Source: Acorus gramineus (Eukaryota > Streptophyta > Magnoliopsida > Acorales > Acoraceae). Taken from it: 64,000 nucleotides of DNA. Positions 36,546 to 49,475 of this stretch are shown here, in pieces (position 1 is the stretch's first letter; each line of letters starts with the position of its first letter). Made by a program: the position numbers and the translations under genes. The DNA lies in contig JAUJYN010000052.1 of NCBI GenBank assembly GCA_030737835.1, positions 522,016-586,015 on the forward strand. The letters run 5' to 3'. The notes beneath the pieces are model-generated. The model was not told where the DNA came from. It was given only the letters and a program-made list of their open reading frames with translations, and did not search any database.

Positions 36546-39500
36546 AAACTCACGACCCTAATTAAAGTGTAATTATCCGAATGTATAAATTTGTATAAAG
36601 GTATCATGTAATTTTGATGGTCATGTATTTAATATATTATCCTAACAGGAAATATATAGGCTCTAAATAAATTCATCAGTGATCCCTTGGGAGCAAAATA
36701 TGTTAGTATATTATTAGGTGAATGTGACATGAATGATGTAATCAAGTATGGCAACTCGTCTGATACTCGATGTTCTAAAAATCCGACCGTATATTCAATT
36801 GGAAAAGTGAATGGACTAAGGTTTATTGGATCAACCGGATCAATTTAATTTGAACTGTGTTATCATCATGACTTAATAAATATATCAATTATTACTATTA
36901 AATAAATAAACTTATAAAAATATGAAATATTTTATTAAATCTTTGCATAATTTATCCATGCTTAATTTTAAAACTTTTTAAGCTTGTATATAACATCATT
37001 ATATGATTTTATTATATGATTAAAATTTAAACTTTTATTAAATATTATGTCTTAACAAATAATTAATTACAATTTTTATGAATAAAAAACTGATCAGCTT
37101 AATCAAACGGTTATAAAAAATTGTTCGTTCAACCGGTGGGTTGATTAGGTTTTATCTATTTTTTTATATATAATTGTGTTTTGATGGAAAATCGAACAAA
37201 AATTTAAAATAAATGGAAGCTTAACTGGTTTAACCAACAATTTTTAAAACAGGGTTCATGCTTGGGAGAATTCTACTTTAATATATTAAAATAATATGAA
37301 TTAAGGACTACATGGTCATGCTTTTGGACACTCCCACAAGTTATGAGAATAAATTAACATTAAAAAAGACCCATTTAACAATCATGTTATGATATACTCG
37401 AACAATCAGAAAAATTCTAAACGTTATTAATCAATTAGTTCTTCCTAGTGTATATTTCTTCCTTAGCCTTGAGTCATTGGAAAACATGACATCAGATTAA
37501 CAGTGTAACTGTGTAAGCTATTAATTAATTTATTTTTTCTTGATACAGCATTAAGTTGTCACTTGTTACCAGTGAGAGTGTCCTATTCTCATTTGCGTGC
37601 AGCCCTGCCCCTTTTGGATACAGAATTTGTGTCGAGTCATTGGAATATATAAGACTTCACCCAACAATGTAATTTATTAATTAATTTCATTTTTTTTCCT
37701 TCTTCTCATATAGCAATTTTTTTTTATTAAGGTGCCAATTCTCCTTTGTCCGCAATTCTTCGTTAGTGTTGAGTCCTTGAAACAGAAGACATAAATCCAA
37801 CATACTGAAAGCTACTAAATAACTCCATTTCTTCTTATGTGACATTAAATTATTTTATCATTCTAATTAATTAGAATTTTAGACCTAGCTAGTTATGCAC
37901 AGGAAACACTTAAAAGCATGTCAGATTTGTTAGACGCATTTTTTTATAGTTCTAAATACAGTCTCATATACTTCGTTAACCATTCAGTGATCGAAGTATA
38001 CATATACCTCATTAGATAAGGTATATATATACCTTGCTAATTTTTTTATATTTATTAAAATTGGATTCATTCCATTTAAAATAGAGTAGTATGTACTTTT
38101 CTTCAAAGCATATATTTTATTAGATGAGATTAATTATTTTTAACAAATTAAAATATGTGTGATTGTTTGTATATAAGGTTGTCGATAACATTGTCCTTTT
38201 AACTTAGATGATATAATCCAAACATGAATCATGGATAATGTGGTTCTTATGAAGTCACAACAAGGCAGTTAGTGTCATAAGTGGTTGCTTAAATAAAGAG
38301 CCTCAATAATATGTCCTCTTCGATCCGCGAAACATTTGTTTGTCCATCATTTCTTTGCCCTTTTAAGGATTTTTTAAATGTATACTCCTTTGTCGTGATT
38401 TACTCTCACAACTGTCAATATTCTCATCATATCCCACAATTTTCAATGCACGGATTTAATTATATTAGAGCATGATTCATACTTCATGGTAAACAATACT
38501 TATTTTTATACAAGCATTTTTTCTTCTCTCGATCGTTTTCTCAAGAAAGCCCATGCACAATGATATATTGATATTAATTGTAATGTCGGATTCAATGTCA
38601 TAATCATGATAAATGAATGATGTGTAGTGTGTACGTGGAGCTTCTACTGGAAATACATAATAACATCTAATTTAAATAACTTTGTTATAATGTTACCATT
38701 ATGAACTTTTAAGTTAGAATGTACACAAATGCAATAGTGTATATATATCATGGTCGATAACATTTTTTGGCATACAAATGGTTGATTTTATCATTTTTTT
38801 TTTTTTTATCGAAAGAGGAGTGAATTAAATATATGTTACCATAATATATATGAAACAAGACAGCCCTATTATTGAGACATAACTGGCCTGGTGTGGTACA
38901 CGAGGACACAAAATGTAGAATGCTTTTTGTTTAAGTAATTTTTTTATTATAATATAAATTTATAGAAAGTTATATAAATTTAATGAAGTAAAAATTTATA
39001 TAGCGAATTGTGAAATTAATTATTGATTTTTTTTGCCTGTATACCATTGAAAAACATGATATTTATTTTCATACCTTTACCAAAATCATATTGCTACACA
39101 GGCATCACTGTTAAGGCTCTGCTGATAAGCACCATGAGATGTCATTCCCTCATTGGTTACTTGTTTGACTTTTAAAAAAAGGTGAAAAATACAAAATACA
39201 ATGTTACCCTCACTCTGATTTAAATTCCTCATGTTCCTCTCTCATGATTAAAGTCATCCTCATTTTTTTTCGAAAAATAAATCAACCTATACCATTTTGG
39301 AAATCTGGTTTTTTCAAAACCAATTAAAAAAAGAAAAGAAAAGAAACCGTTCATTACATTCGTGAAAATAAGACTGATATTCAAATCCTCTAGGGTTTCT
39401 TAAAACAAGAACTGAAAAAAACGAAATCATTCAAAAAAACCTATTTAGTCAAGAACACTGAAAAAGACCGAATTTTTGTTTACGACAAGAAAATTATGGC

Positions 39501-40907
39501 GATAATGAATAATCTACGTTTGTTGTTAATTTGTTGATTATTTGATTCTAATCATCAGATAAAGTATTTGCGATGAATGCAAATTTTTTCAATAAATGCA
39601 GAAATAAACACAAATAACAGTATAAAACAAAAATTCAAAATAAAATTCAGTTACATTTATAAAATGTAACTTAATTTCAACAATAAATTGTATTAAACAT
39701 CAGTTACATTTACAATTAGTGTAATTGGATTTGGTTATACATAAAACAATTAAAAGTCAGTTACATTATTCCACAAATGTAACTGACTTTCAGATATAAT
39801 GCATGTTTATATTAGATTAACATATCATCGACTTTTGAAACATAATGTATATAAGTCCAAAATAATAGTTTGAATAATGAACTTTCGAATGTTACACAAA
39901 CCATGCCAATGTAAAATAATTTAAGATCAAACGCCATATCTAAGAAAAAAATGTAATAAAGGCCAGAACAAAGATTACCATATTTAACATCTAGCATCAA
40001 ATTCAATAACAAAAAAATTGTAACAAATGCAAAACAAGGAATGAGATCTAAATACCAATTTTATTTTAGGCGGAGAAGAAAAAGCAGACTGACAGACAAT
40101 GCCTTTTTTTTACCTTATAAAACTAAAGGGAAAAGATTATTAATAGCAAAAAATGATGGGATTTGATCATCCAAAAAAATTAAAAAAATCATGCTATATC
40201 AGCAAGAATTGTAACCGAATCCTTAATTTTGAGGAATAATTATTCAAAAAGACAGAAATGATAAAATAAGTATTACTATCACTTCATAGGGCTTATATCG
40301 AGCTTATAAGATGGGGTCTGTGAATTATTATTGTTATTTTTATACCATTGCAAACATTATCAATAAAAAAATTAGCCATCATGTTATCTTTTGCAGTAAA
40401 AATCAAATTTAATTAGACTTAACTTTTAACTAAAAACATAACAAATGACCAAAATAACCATATTATAATCATCTTCATAATGTAAAGAATAACAAGTTTT
40501 TGAATATATACCATTCAAAAACTTGTTATTTATATTTATACTATTAAAAATAATCTATTTATTTTGTACCTTTAAATTATTTAATAATTTTACATACTTA
40601 TTACTCTAATTGGATTTTGTCATATTTCTAAATATGGCTACTAATGCTATTAAGGCATACAAAATATCACAATAGTTTTACTTTCTACATAGATGCATAG
40701 ACGCAATCACACACATATACATATACAAACTCTCCCACAATATTTATAAATAAAAAAAATCTGTATTTGTTTTATATCATTAAACATAGGAGTATTGTAT
40801 GACATCGCGTATGAACCGTCCGATCGTGTAATCTCGCGATGTTTGTTTTTCAGGAGACACTTACCATTAAGAGTCTCCTGAAAATTGGACCGTCTGATCG
40901 TGAGATT

Positions 40908-40961
<54 letters not shown>

Positions 40962-41144
40962 GACATGTCAAGCTTCCGGCCCATTGTCCCCTTAATTGCA
41001 TTCCACACTGGTCTTTTTGTTTTTGTTTTTAAATCATACACACTATGAATGAATTGCATATTGTTATATGAAATGAAATATATATTGAGATACAGCAGTG
41101 TAATTTTTTTAAGTTAAAAAAATGATAAATTTTTTTACGCCATT

Positions 41145-41872
41145 ATAGCGAACAAAATGTCCCTTACAAATTTTAAAAATGATATGCTCGGAGAGCAAAT
41201 CAATACATAAGAAGGTGATGTGGGTACAACTCAATCTTTTAATTCTCTAATCCTCAGTTTCCTTTGAAGAGTGTCTCGACAATTAAAACTTCAGGGATTT
41301 TTACAAGTTGGTGAAAATTTGAAAGGAAAAAGAGAGTGGTGCGTGATCCTTCAAGCCTTTTGAGTTTGGACATTGTTGTTTAGGACTAGCAGTGCTTTGT
41401 GCTTCACCCTTCTTGAATTTCTTGACTTGAGATTTGATTTGAAGCCGCTTTTTTTTTATCTTCCCTTCTCTGGACTTTCTCTTTCGTGAACAGAGTGAAT
41501 ATATTCTTTAAAAAGAAAGTGAAATCGAGGGAGAGTTTATATTTCTCTCAATTGGATTTTCCCTACACTTTTCTTCAAGAAGAAGGTGGAATCGAGTGAA
41601 AGTTTATATTTTTCTCCCTTAGATTTTCAGCACACTTCTTCTCCTTCTTTTTTCTTTGAGGGTGAGCTTCTTGCCTTCTTTGTGAGCGAACTTCACTTTC
41701 CTCCTTTTTCCTTGGCCTTTTTTTTTTTTTTTGTCTTTGCCTTTTTCCACCCAACTTTCTCTCTCTCTCCCTCCCTCCTATTTATGGAGAAAGGGAGGGG
41801 TGGTTATAAAAAATAGTGAGTAGATTTAGGGGGAGTGAATAGTTAGGATTTTTGAATTTTATTTTATTTTAT

Positions 41873-41906
<34 letters not shown>

Positions 41907-42735
41907 TATTTAATTTAATCTGACTTTGACTTCTTCCTTCTTTTTTTTTTAACTTGGGCAGGGTTGAACAGGGCAGGGCCAAACTAAGGGTCGACAACGG
42001 GCCGAGCTGGCCCGTGGCAAAAAAAGAGGGTCCAGGCCCTGCCCACGAGCCCGGGCATGAACGGGCCTAACGGGCCAGGCCTGGGCTTCTAGCCTACGGG
42101 CCAAAATTTTAAACATACAATTTTTTTTTTAATTTTAAGTCATTCATTTGTATAAAATATTAAAATAACACAAAATTTTAAGTATAATGTTGAAAAATAT
42201 ATTTATATCTATTGAATTTTCAACAATAAAAATATTAAATGATTTAATAACTTGAAAAACTAAATAATTATATGTAAATAACTGATTGGCACCTACATAA
42301 ATGTCAATAATTTGTGTAATTCAACCACAATTCAAAAAAATATATATAAAATTATGTGTGACTCATTTATTGGATTGTCCTCATGGGTCTACGGGCCGGG
42401 TCCTCGTGCGGCCTACGGGCCAGCCCGAACGGGCCCAATTCGGGTGGGCTTGCAGGCCGGGCCTGGGCCCTTAGAATCAGACCCAAGCCTGGCCCGCCCT
42501 GAAAACGGGCCAGGCCGGCCAGCGAACCGGCCCGGGCCGGGCGGGCTGGGCTATCCGGCTCGGGCCTTTTGAAGACCCTTAGGCCGAACAAGCCCTACCA
42601 ACTTGACAGCGCCCAATTGACCCTTATTGGCAGGGCTATTCTGGGCCCTACTTTGGCCGGCCCACCTGGGCCTTGTTCGGTGAGGGCCAAATTTTTTTTA
42701 AAATTTATTTATTTATTATTATTAATTATTTATCT
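41145..42735. mobile_element. Composite insertion inside H2
   Basis: H1 lacks this stretch: there AAGTTAAAAAATGATAA runs directly on to a segment close to ATATATAAATTATGATAGAAC. The left part (41145-41940) is unassigned and has a pyrimidine-rich zone and an ATT microsatellite near 41879-41905. The right part contains the hAT MITE at 41985-42581. Outer ends were not resolved. Confidence 0.5.
41985..42581. mobile_element. hAT-type MITE rich in GGGCC
   Basis: Ends TAAGGGTC and GACCCTTA in inverted orientation, flanked by 8-bp direct repeats GGCCAAAC (41977-41984) and GGCCGAAC (42582-42589) with one mismatch. The interior arms carry many GGGCC/GGCCCG blocks and can fold back. There is no transposase. 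Confidence 0.75.
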
Positions 42736-42889
42736 GTCTACAGCTATATATAAACTATGATAGAACTTTATACACTGTGATAGCGTAATATATTACGTTA
42801 TCATAACATATGAAGCTAGAAAATGGACTGAGTGTATAAGTGCTTTGATTAAGACACTAACAAAGAACAGCCCACAAAGGAGAACGGAA

Positions 42890-43127
42890 GACTCTTATTA
42901 AAAAAAAAAAAAATTACTGCTATACCAGGAAAAAAAAATTTAAAATTAAATATAAATTACATTGTTGGGTTATATCTCATCTTATATTCCAATGACTCGA
43001 CGTAAAGGGCTATAGGCAAAGGGGAATTGGACGCTAGCTCCTTACTGAAAACAACCTTAACGTCATATCAGGAAAAAATTAGGATTATTTAATAGCTTAC
43101 ACTATTGATTTGATGTCTTGTATTCCG
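42890..43127 (-). repeat. Inverted copy of the short tandem unit from H
   Basis: The reverse complement contains GAGTCATTGGAATATAAGA, a GTAAGCTATTAAATAA segment and a TTCCTGATATGACGTTAA segment. These match the units at 37471-37850 and 6053-6370, which lie on the plus strand. The next sequence (from 43128) returns to plus-strand H similarity, so this is a local inversion of about 240 bp. Confidence 0.65.
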
Positions 43128-44790
43128 GAGTGAATTAAATATACGTTACAGTATATGAAATTTCATACTAAATATTATTAAAAAAAAAAAGAAAAAATGA
43201 TAAAAAAAAGTCTCCTAAAAATTAAAAATACTTAAATCAGTCATTTTTAAAATTATACAAAAAAAATCTTATTTCACAATTTTAAAAATACAAAAGATTA
43301 ATATATCATTTTATAATTAGATTCTTAATATATTCCATACCTCTAAACTTTTTAAAAATATTTCACCATCTTAATTTTGTTAATGTATTTTACTCTAAAT
43401 TTTTTGTGATTATGTGGATTTTGTGAAATGTGCACTATATAATTTGAGTTTTTTTATGATGAATTCTATTAAATATTGATGCTTCTTTATAAAAATGGAT
43501 ATGTACAAATATATTATAAAAATATGTAAATAGCTAAGCACAAAAAAAAAATGTGAATAAATATTTAGAATACCAAAATATCATTTGCTGCATTGGGGTA
43601 CCAGGGCCGGCTCTGAGATTCATCAAACTGGGATGGGCCTTAGGCGAATTATGAAATGGGGCCATAAAAAATATATATATAAAAATATAATGAGTAACAA
43701 CACCATTAATCTTCAAAATAAATAAATAAAAACAAAACAAAAATCATACTACGAAGAACTATTATCTAAGTTTTCATTTTTAACTAACAATAAAAAAAGA
43801 AAAAATAAACTCCTTAATATGTGGGATTTGTTAATGAAAAGATTACATTTCTTGTAAATTCAAATGTAAAACTAAATTCCTATATAATTGAAAATTTTAA
43901 ATGAGTCATGAAAAACTAAAAAAAGGATAAAATGAAATAAATGGATGATTTTTTTTTAAAAAATAACTAAAAAACCCCAAATATAAAAATAATTAAAATA
44001 AATTACAATTAAAAAAATTGAAGATATAAATTAGAATTATGCATGAAAACACAAGAAAATTTAAAAGTACATATTGAAAGGATAATATCCTCTTGAGAAA
44101 GAATAAATTTAAAAAATTCAATTCTAAAAATACTCAATAAATAGTTTTAATACATCCATATTTGCAGGGATTTGGGGCCCCCTTGGGGGTAGGAGCCCTA
44201 GGCAGTTGCCTTAGTCGCCTACCCCAAGGGCCGGCTCTGTGGGGGTACAACATATATTTAAATTACATATTATTATTATACACAATGAAAAATGATAAAA
44301 AACATCAGGTAAGATATATATAAAAAATACACAATATGATATACAATAACAGAACTTATAAGGGGATTGATTTGGGACATATAGAGAGAGATTATTGTTT
44401 TATAGAAAAAATAGGATTTTAGTGTGGAATAATCTAACAAGAATTAAAGGGATGTTATGGATTTAATAGCAAGAGAGTAAATTAGTATTTTGTGTTTTTA
44501 ATATTTTGAAATGTGATTTTTTTAGGAATAATTTTAAAAAGTGATTGATCTAGGAATTTCTATTTTATAGGAGACTTTTTGTTCATTTTCCAACAAAAAA
44601 GAAGAAGGATGGGAGAGTCCTGTTGATATATATTATTGAGAGATCACTAGTGTGATGCACGAAAACACCAAAGGTAGAAGTTTTCTATAAATAATTTTTT
44701 ATTATAAGTACAAATTCTAGAAATTTCTATAAATTTAATGCATAAAAATTTATAGAGCAAATTGTGAAATTAATTATTTTTTCATATTCC
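43128..44790 (+). repeat. Partial third copy of the H repeat with an insertion
   Basis: 43128-43170 matches 7245-7290, and 44612-44790 matches 7280-7450 (GAGAGATAACTGG-like and TTTAATGAAACAAAAATTTATAG-like phrases). The stretch between them was inserted later and includes the hAT element at 43602-44239. No gene is seen. Confidence 0.55.
43602..44239. mobile_element. hAT-like nonautonomous element, CAGGGCCGGCTCTG ends
   Basis: Left end CAGGGCCGGCTCTG. The right end is its inverted form apart from the last bases, AAGGGCCGGCTCTG as read, with inner GGGGCCCCCTTGGGGG. Flanked by TGGGGTAC (43594-43601) and TGGGGGTAC (44240-44248), an 8-bp duplication with one added base. The interior is AT-rich and has no transposase. 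Confidence 0.65.
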
Positions 44791-44891
44791 CATTAATTTC
44801 TAAGTTTCTTAGCTTGGGCGCTTGCCTGTGTTTTAGTATAGATGGTGAAGGCAAACTAAACTTCACGTGCAACAAATATATTTTTTTATTA

Positions 44892-45121
44892 GGGTGTGTT
44901 TGGATGTGAGGTTGAAAGTCTCAGATTCTTACAATCTTATGTTTTAAACTCAACTTTTGAAAAGCTATGTTTTATTAGATTTTCAACCGCAAGATTTTTT
45001 GACATAAAAAGGAAGATCGTGGTTTGAAAAGCTAAATGCTGAAAATGTGTTTGGATTTGAGTTTCAAAATTTTTAACTTTTCAGAAGCAGAATCTACCTA
45101 AATTCATATCCAAACAGACCC
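44892..45121. mobile_element. Tourist-like MITE (PIF/Harbinger type)
   Basis: Starts GGGTGTGTTTGGATG and ends with the inverted form CATATCCAAACAGACCC. Flanked by the 3-bp duplication TTA (44889-44891 and 45122-45124). 230 bp with no coding content. Confidence 0.85.
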
Positions 45122-45198
45122 TTAGTGTTTATGTTATATATAATTTCAGAAGCCTGTATTAGGGTTGAATACCAATAAATTAGGAAATCATCTGTTAA

Positions 45199-46727
45199 CT
45201 TTTTTTTTTTTTTTTGCTTGGTAAATAATTTCATTTCAAGTAAGATATTACAAAATGTACATAAGAAGAAAAGAGAAGAAAGCTTGGGGAGTGAGGCAAA
45301 AAATCTCTCAACCCCCAACAATTACAATCTGATGCTATAGAGAGTTTTATCTCTCAGCCTTTAACAAGAAGTAAGACCAGATGGGAGAGTATGTTGTTAA
45401 CAAGTTCTGAAGTATATGCTACCCTCTTTATCAGCCTTAATCAGGGAGGTAAGCTCAGTCCCAAGCTGTTCGGGGTGAAATATGGTGTTGCCCAAAGGGG
45501 ATTGAGCCGCTACTAGGTAGTCCACTACTTGATTTCCTTCGCGGTAAATATGAGTGACCTTCTATGCTTTAAAATTCAATAGGAGCTAATTGATTTTCTG
45601 AAGGTCTCAGAATGCAGTCCATGGGATGATGCCCCTCCCTTGAATCCACGCACATGAACTGATGCCCCTCCCTTGAATCCACGCAACTACTGTGGTAGAG
45701 TCTGTTTCAGCCCATACAGAGAAGAGGGTCGGATTGACAGTCGTAGTTGTGAGTTGTAGACCAGAGACCACACCTTTGAGTTCTAGAATATTGATGGAAG
45801 CTGCCCGGGATCGAACTGCAATGGCTTGTAAACAATCACCTTTGTAGTCTCTGATTATTGTCCTGTACCCGAAACGATCGTCTCCTTTGGAACCATCAGA
45901 AATAATTTTTAGCCAGTGAACTAGGGGAGGGGTCCAAGAAACTGCCTTTGAGGAGCTTTGTGGATCATCTAGAATAAGCCCAAGTAGCTTGCTGATTGAT
46001 GATGATAGGGGAGAGCCATTGTCTTCCATGTGGGTGCCTTTAAACCTGAATTTTGTAGCATGAATGATACGTTTGACCAACACTAATTAACTTGGGCATG
46101 GAGGAGCTTCGAAAGATTTTGTTGTTCCTTGATTCCCAGAGCAGCCATACAATGGTGGACATAAGGAAAGACATCATAGATTTTTCCCCTTTTGATTTGG
46201 CATTGGAAAGAAGCCAAACTAACCGATCTCCCAAAACAGTGTGGGAGGTCCTTGATAATCTCAAGATCTTGATAAAGGAGGTCCATACATAGGCTGAATA
46301 TTGGTAGTGTAAAAAGAGATGGGAGATGGATTCCTCACCAGAGGAGCAGAGAGCACAATGGGAGGAAGGCACAAGATTTTTTTTGAGAAGTCTGTCAAGC
46401 GTGGGAAGTCGGTTGAGGGATGCTTGCCAACATAGAAAGCTGTATCTGGGTGGTTGAGAGGGCTGCCAGATAGTCTTGGTCCAGTCAAGATGGGTTTGTT
46501 TGTTCCTCACAGAATTCCAAGCCGCTGTTGTTGTAACTTTTCCTGTTTTGTGTCCTGTCCAAACCAGTATATCTTCACCAATTCCACCAACATCCAGTTC
46601 AGAAATCTCCTCCCAAACTGTATCATAGCCCACAGGCCATCGAGGTGGTTTCGAGATTTACCGTGGTTGAGAGAGGTGGTCCCCAATTAAGGCAAATTTG
46701 GCCATTAAAATGATGTTTTAGGCCATT
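45199..46727 (-). mobile_element. 5'-truncated L1-type LINE with RNase H end
   Basis: On the minus strand: an RT-associated zinc-binding domain (WKTIWQPSQPPRYSFLCW-like, then CALCSSGEESISHLFLHYQY and WLLWESRNNKIF), then the RNase H domain (LKIISDGSKGDDRFGYRTIIRD, SINILELKGVVSGLQL, WAETDSTTVVAW), ending in a poly-T/A tail at 45200-45217. A frame change separates the two domains near 46050. A 33-bp direct duplication near 45627-45690 repeats the WIQGRGI segment. The target duplication is AAATCAT(C/G)TGTTAAC (left about 45184-45198, right from 46729). Its right copy was later split by the gypsy element. Confidence 0.88.
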
Positions 46728-46742
46728 AAAATCATGTGTTAA

Positions 46743-49061
46743 TGTAACGCCCCGGTTTACCTAACCGCTAATCGGACGGTAAACGGGTCGCTACCACACC
46801 TATATAAAACACAAAACCAAAATGTGCACCTTCTTTTTTTTTTTTTTTAAACATACTAATATAATAAAACTGAAAATGATAAAACATTAAAACAATATCC
46901 AAAATTTCCAAACCACTCATGGTCATACAAAATATCAGAGTTTGACGGAAACAAAATACTAAAATGAAAAGACATACTAAACCACCCCTATGGGAGCCAT
47001 CTAACTAAAATAAAACCAAATAGTCGGCTACGACTATTATTTATTTTCCAACACTGCTACCTCGAGATCCCTGAAGTATATGAAAAGTTCAAGCTTTGTC
47101 TTGATCCCCAGAAGATGAACTACCTGGTTATGAAACAACCAGCCATTTGGAATAGGGTGAGCGATTAACTCAGTGAATAGACTCACAGACATATTATCTC
47201 ATATGACAATTATATATATATAAAAATAAAGTTATGTGAAAAACAAGAATTTCCTTTGATAAATCAATTTAAAATCATGATCATGAACATAAAAGTATTT
47301 TAATGCAATCACGTGGCCCAATCCTTGGCCCTCTTTGATAAATCAATTTAAAATCATGATCGTGAACATAAAAGTATTTTAATGCAATCACGTGGCCCAA
47401 TCCTTGGCCCTCTTTGATAAATCAATTTAAAATCATGATTGTGAACATAAAAGTATTTTAATACAATTACGTGGCCCAATCCTTGGCCCACGTTATAGAA
47501 ATCATGTAGTTTAAATGGTATGACTGGGTAGGGTTCTCAAACAGAAGAACCGTTCCCCCAAAACAGGTGTGCCAAGCCCCAAGCGACTAAATCGCTCAAA
47601 AAGCTCCCTCGAGGAGACGTCAGATCTAGAAGACGCTGATGGGTCGCCGCTGCCATCACTACGAGAACACTAGCACAGGATGCCCCGGTTGCTGCAAACT
47701 CCAAAAAAAGAAATCTGCCGCTGCAAGGAATGCTTTACCACACCCCTCACCGATCTTAGGACTCTTCGAGTCCTAGACCTTCCTCCCCAAAGGCGAAATA
47801 CAACGGGGGGATTTGTTCTTGAAATATGCTATGATGTGCATCTTAATAAAATCTTCTAGGACTAGGTTGCCTCTACTAGTCCTAAATTTTTTTCAAAAAT
47901 CTCAAAAATGATAATATTTAATCCAAATATTATTTCAAAAACATAAGCATCAGAAATTGTATTATAATAATTCTTGAAACATGAGTAGCATAATTCATGC
48001 TATTTAAATGACACGATGAAGGAATTAAATCATGCAACTTTATTCAATAAATAATTTTTACAATATGTACCTCAATAAAATCATGCATAGTTATCATAAT
48101 ATAAATGCATGAATAACTTATAATATCGCTAGAAAAATTAATCTAAATCGACATTTGAGAATCAAGAATACATGGTTCTAGGGTAAAAAAAACTCATATG
48201 AATAGATCGGTAAGCCCACTCACCTCGAATGAATCCTAGATCCGGAGAACGAAGCTCGCAATTAGAATCTAGATGAACCATATAAATGATTAATTAAAAT
48301 CTATGATTTAAGCCTACGTCCAAAACCTAAATATCTATCCATAATTAATGGGTATAAATTTTTTTCTCAACAATATAGACCCATATCCACATATACAACA
48401 CACAACCTAAAAAAAATGATCAAAACCTATTTACCATATAACCAGGCACTAAAAGACGAAACCAGAAAAGACAAAAATCAGAAAAGACAAAACAGAAAAT
48501 ATAGAAAAAATCCAGAAATTCAAAATAATAATAAAATAACAAAAATTCATAAAATACTATGAAAACATACATTTTTTTTTATTTTTATAAACATAATTAT
48601 TAATTGATAAAAGTTGAAAATATATAAAACTTATCATGTATTTGTATAAATCATAACCCTCGTATGATTAAAAACTCATATTTTAGAAATCTAAACACAG
48701 ATCTAATCTTTAAAATAAATAATAAATCAAAACCCTAAGTTTATGAAGACTAAAAAAAAAATCCAAATATCCAACATACATCTAATAATAATAAATAAAA
48801 ATCAAAACCCTTGTTTTTTTTTTATTTATAAAATCATAAGAATCTAACAACAAGAACATATATATCAAAACTCTAACTTGATCAAAACTAAAAATCCCAT
48901 AACATAAAAATATATTAAATTCTTAAAATAAATAAAAACCCTAATTTTATCTTTAAAATAAATAAATAAATAAATGAATAAAAACTTAATAACCCAAACA
49001 TAAATCCAATATCACAAAAAAAATAACAATGATTTAGAAGAAAATCAAAAGGTAAGAAGAG

Positions 49062-49098
<37 letters not shown>

Positions 49099-49441
49099 CG
49101 CCTAATAGAATACACAGCGGCTCACCCTAATTTTTTTTTTCATTAAGGGTGACTATATAGAGGAGAAGAGATGCCATATAAGGAAATTGTATGCACTGCT
49201 CACGTGCATGATTTCCCATGCATATGGGCCCTCTTTGGTTTCCCTCATAAGGCCCATCATGGGCTGAACCCAACACCCCTATTTCATTTACACACACCCA
49301 CATATTCTAATCTAATATCTTATACATAAAAAAAATAATAATTAAACATTGAAATTTGATTGAAATGCAATTATGTATGCAATGAAATTTTTTTTTTAAA
49401 TAAATAAATAAAATTTAAATTCAAAATATGCAATCGTCACA
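46743..49441 (-). repeat. 3' LTR of the chromovirus
   Basis: Starts TGTAACGCCCCGG and ends ATCGTCACA on the plus strand. Contains about three tandem copies of a 79-bp unit (47254-47490) and a CT microsatellite at about 49064-49092. Nearly identical to 54233-56926. Confidence 0.95.
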
Positions 49442-49456
49442 TTCTCTCCCCCTTAA
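49442..49456 (-). other. Polypurine tract of the chromovirus
   Basis: On the minus strand AAGGGGGAGAGAA lies directly before the 3' LTR start TGTGACGATTGC. This is the expected place for plus-strand DNA priming. Confidence 0.85.
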
Positions 49457-49475
49457 GGAATTTAGTCCTCTAAAT

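Larger units (their letters stand above)
36546..42866 (+). repeat. Large AT-rich repeat, head copy H2
   Basis: Second copy of H1, collinear from 36556 on. It has three units of the short tandem repeat (starts at 37471, 37634 and 37771). An AT microsatellite at 40913-40959 is much longer than in H1. A hairpin at 40847-40884 has a 12-bp stem. Its 3' end is split by an insertion of about 1.6 kb (41145-42735). No coding region. Confidence 0.75.
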
